Assembly (NCBI GenBank): GCA_030040175.1
Contig: JASHUF010000065.1
Span: forward strand, 1 to 5,307
Reading direction: 5' to 3'
Length of the DNA stretch: 5,307 nucleotides
Source: Acidobacteriaceae bacterium
GTDB lineage: Bacteria; Acidobacteriota; Terriglobia; Terriglobales; Acidobacteriaceae
Shown: in pieces, positions 4,996 to 5,307 of the stretch
Layout of the letters: every line of letters begins with the position of its first letter
How positions within the stretch are numbered: the stretch's first letter is position 1
The notes under the pieces: generated by a model
Database searches by the model: none
Told to the model about the DNA's origin: nothing
The model's input: only the letters and a program-made list of their open reading frames with translations
Program-made: the position numbers and the translations under genes

Positions 4996-5307
4996 TTACT
5001 TCACCCAGACCTTCGGTTCAACTGACAGCCCGGGACGAAGCTCGTGGTTGGGGTCCTCACGCTCGAGGTTGGTGAAGTCAATGCGGACGGGGAGGCGCTG
5101 AACCACTTTTACGTAGTTGCCGGTGGCGTTCTCCGGCGGGAAGAGCGAGAGCACGGAGCCGGTGGCGCCGCCGATCTGGGTGACGCGGCCCGAGTAGTCC
5201 TTGCCGGTGGAGTCGACGTGGATCTGAACCTTCTCGCCCGCCTGCATGTGGCGCAACTGGGTCTCTTTGAAGTTGGCGGTGATCCAGATGTCTTCGAGGG
5301 AGACGAG
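4996..5307 (-). CDS. emrA: EmrA/HlyD-type periplasmic adaptor subunit of a multidrug efflux pump, C-terminal part only
   Basis: Membrane-fusion protein linking an inner-membrane exporter (EmrB-type major facilitator or a similar pump) to an outer-membrane channel. Only the last 103 residues are present; the frame is open to the right edge and ends in TAA at 4998-4996. The segment has the EmrA hallmark features: WITANFKETQL at residues 8-18, followed by a beta-barrel strand pattern (YSGRVTQIGG), then TGSVLSLFPPENATGN and KVVQRLPVRIDF, closing with RPGLSVEPKVWVK. These residues belong to the C-terminal beta-barrel and membrane-proximal region; the hairpin, lipoyl domains and membrane anchor lie outside the window. 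No start codon is visible. EmrA orthology is by family signature; another HlyD-family adaptor such as a FusE-like protein is possible. The next gene downstream is mntR, across a repeat-filled gap, so no operon link is implied. Confidence 0.88.
   Translation of the reverse strand, partial: LVSLEDIWITANFKETQLRHMQAGEKVQIHVDSTGKDYSGRVTQIGGATGSVLSLFPPENATGNYVKVVQRLPVRIDFTNLEREDPNHELRPGLSVEPKVWVK

Overview
The window (about 65% G+C by eye) carries five protein genes, all on the minus strand; the two at the window edges are incomplete. The gene mix, the G+C-rich codon use and the style of the intergenic palindromes suggest an Acidobacteriota genome, probably family Acidobacteriaceae. That assignment is an inference from memory, not from a search.

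In transcription order (right to left) the layout is as follows. (1) 5307-4996: the C-terminal end of an EmrA/HlyD-type periplasmic adaptor of a drug efflux pump. (2) 4990-4681: a repeat-filled gap made of two heptanucleotide-repeat tracts flanking a set of perfect GC-rich hairpins. (3) 4658-3993: a DtxR/MntR-type metal-dependent repressor with a C-terminal FeoA/SH3-like domain. (4) 3905-3841: an AT-rich island with a near-perfect 20-bp palindrome over a TATAAT box, read here as the repressor operator and promoter of the next gene. (5) 3819-2488: an Nramp-family Mn2+/Fe2+ transporter (MntH). (6) 2487-2147: a gap with a palindrome-rich block that has the hairpin and T-run of a plus-strand terminator, plus a G-rich tract. 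(7) 2146-959: an unrecognised single-pass membrane protein with a Val-Gln-Pro-rich segment. (8) 938-1: the first 312 codons of the bifunctional NAD(P)HX epimerase/dehydratase Nnr, starting 20 nt after the previous stop and so probably co-transcribed with it.

The coherent functional unit is mntR-mntH: a manganese-sensing repressor next to a manganese importer whose promoter carries a plausible operator. The efflux adaptor and Nnr look like ordinary neighbours.

No CRISPR array, transposase, toxin-antitoxin pair, tRNA or rRNA was seen, and I do not see a clearly new multi-gene system. The least explained content is non-coding. One heptad family fills the emrA-mntR gap, holds a strict 7-bp phase across two different unit sequences, and reappears as three units over the stop codon of the unknown membrane protein about 3.7 kb away.
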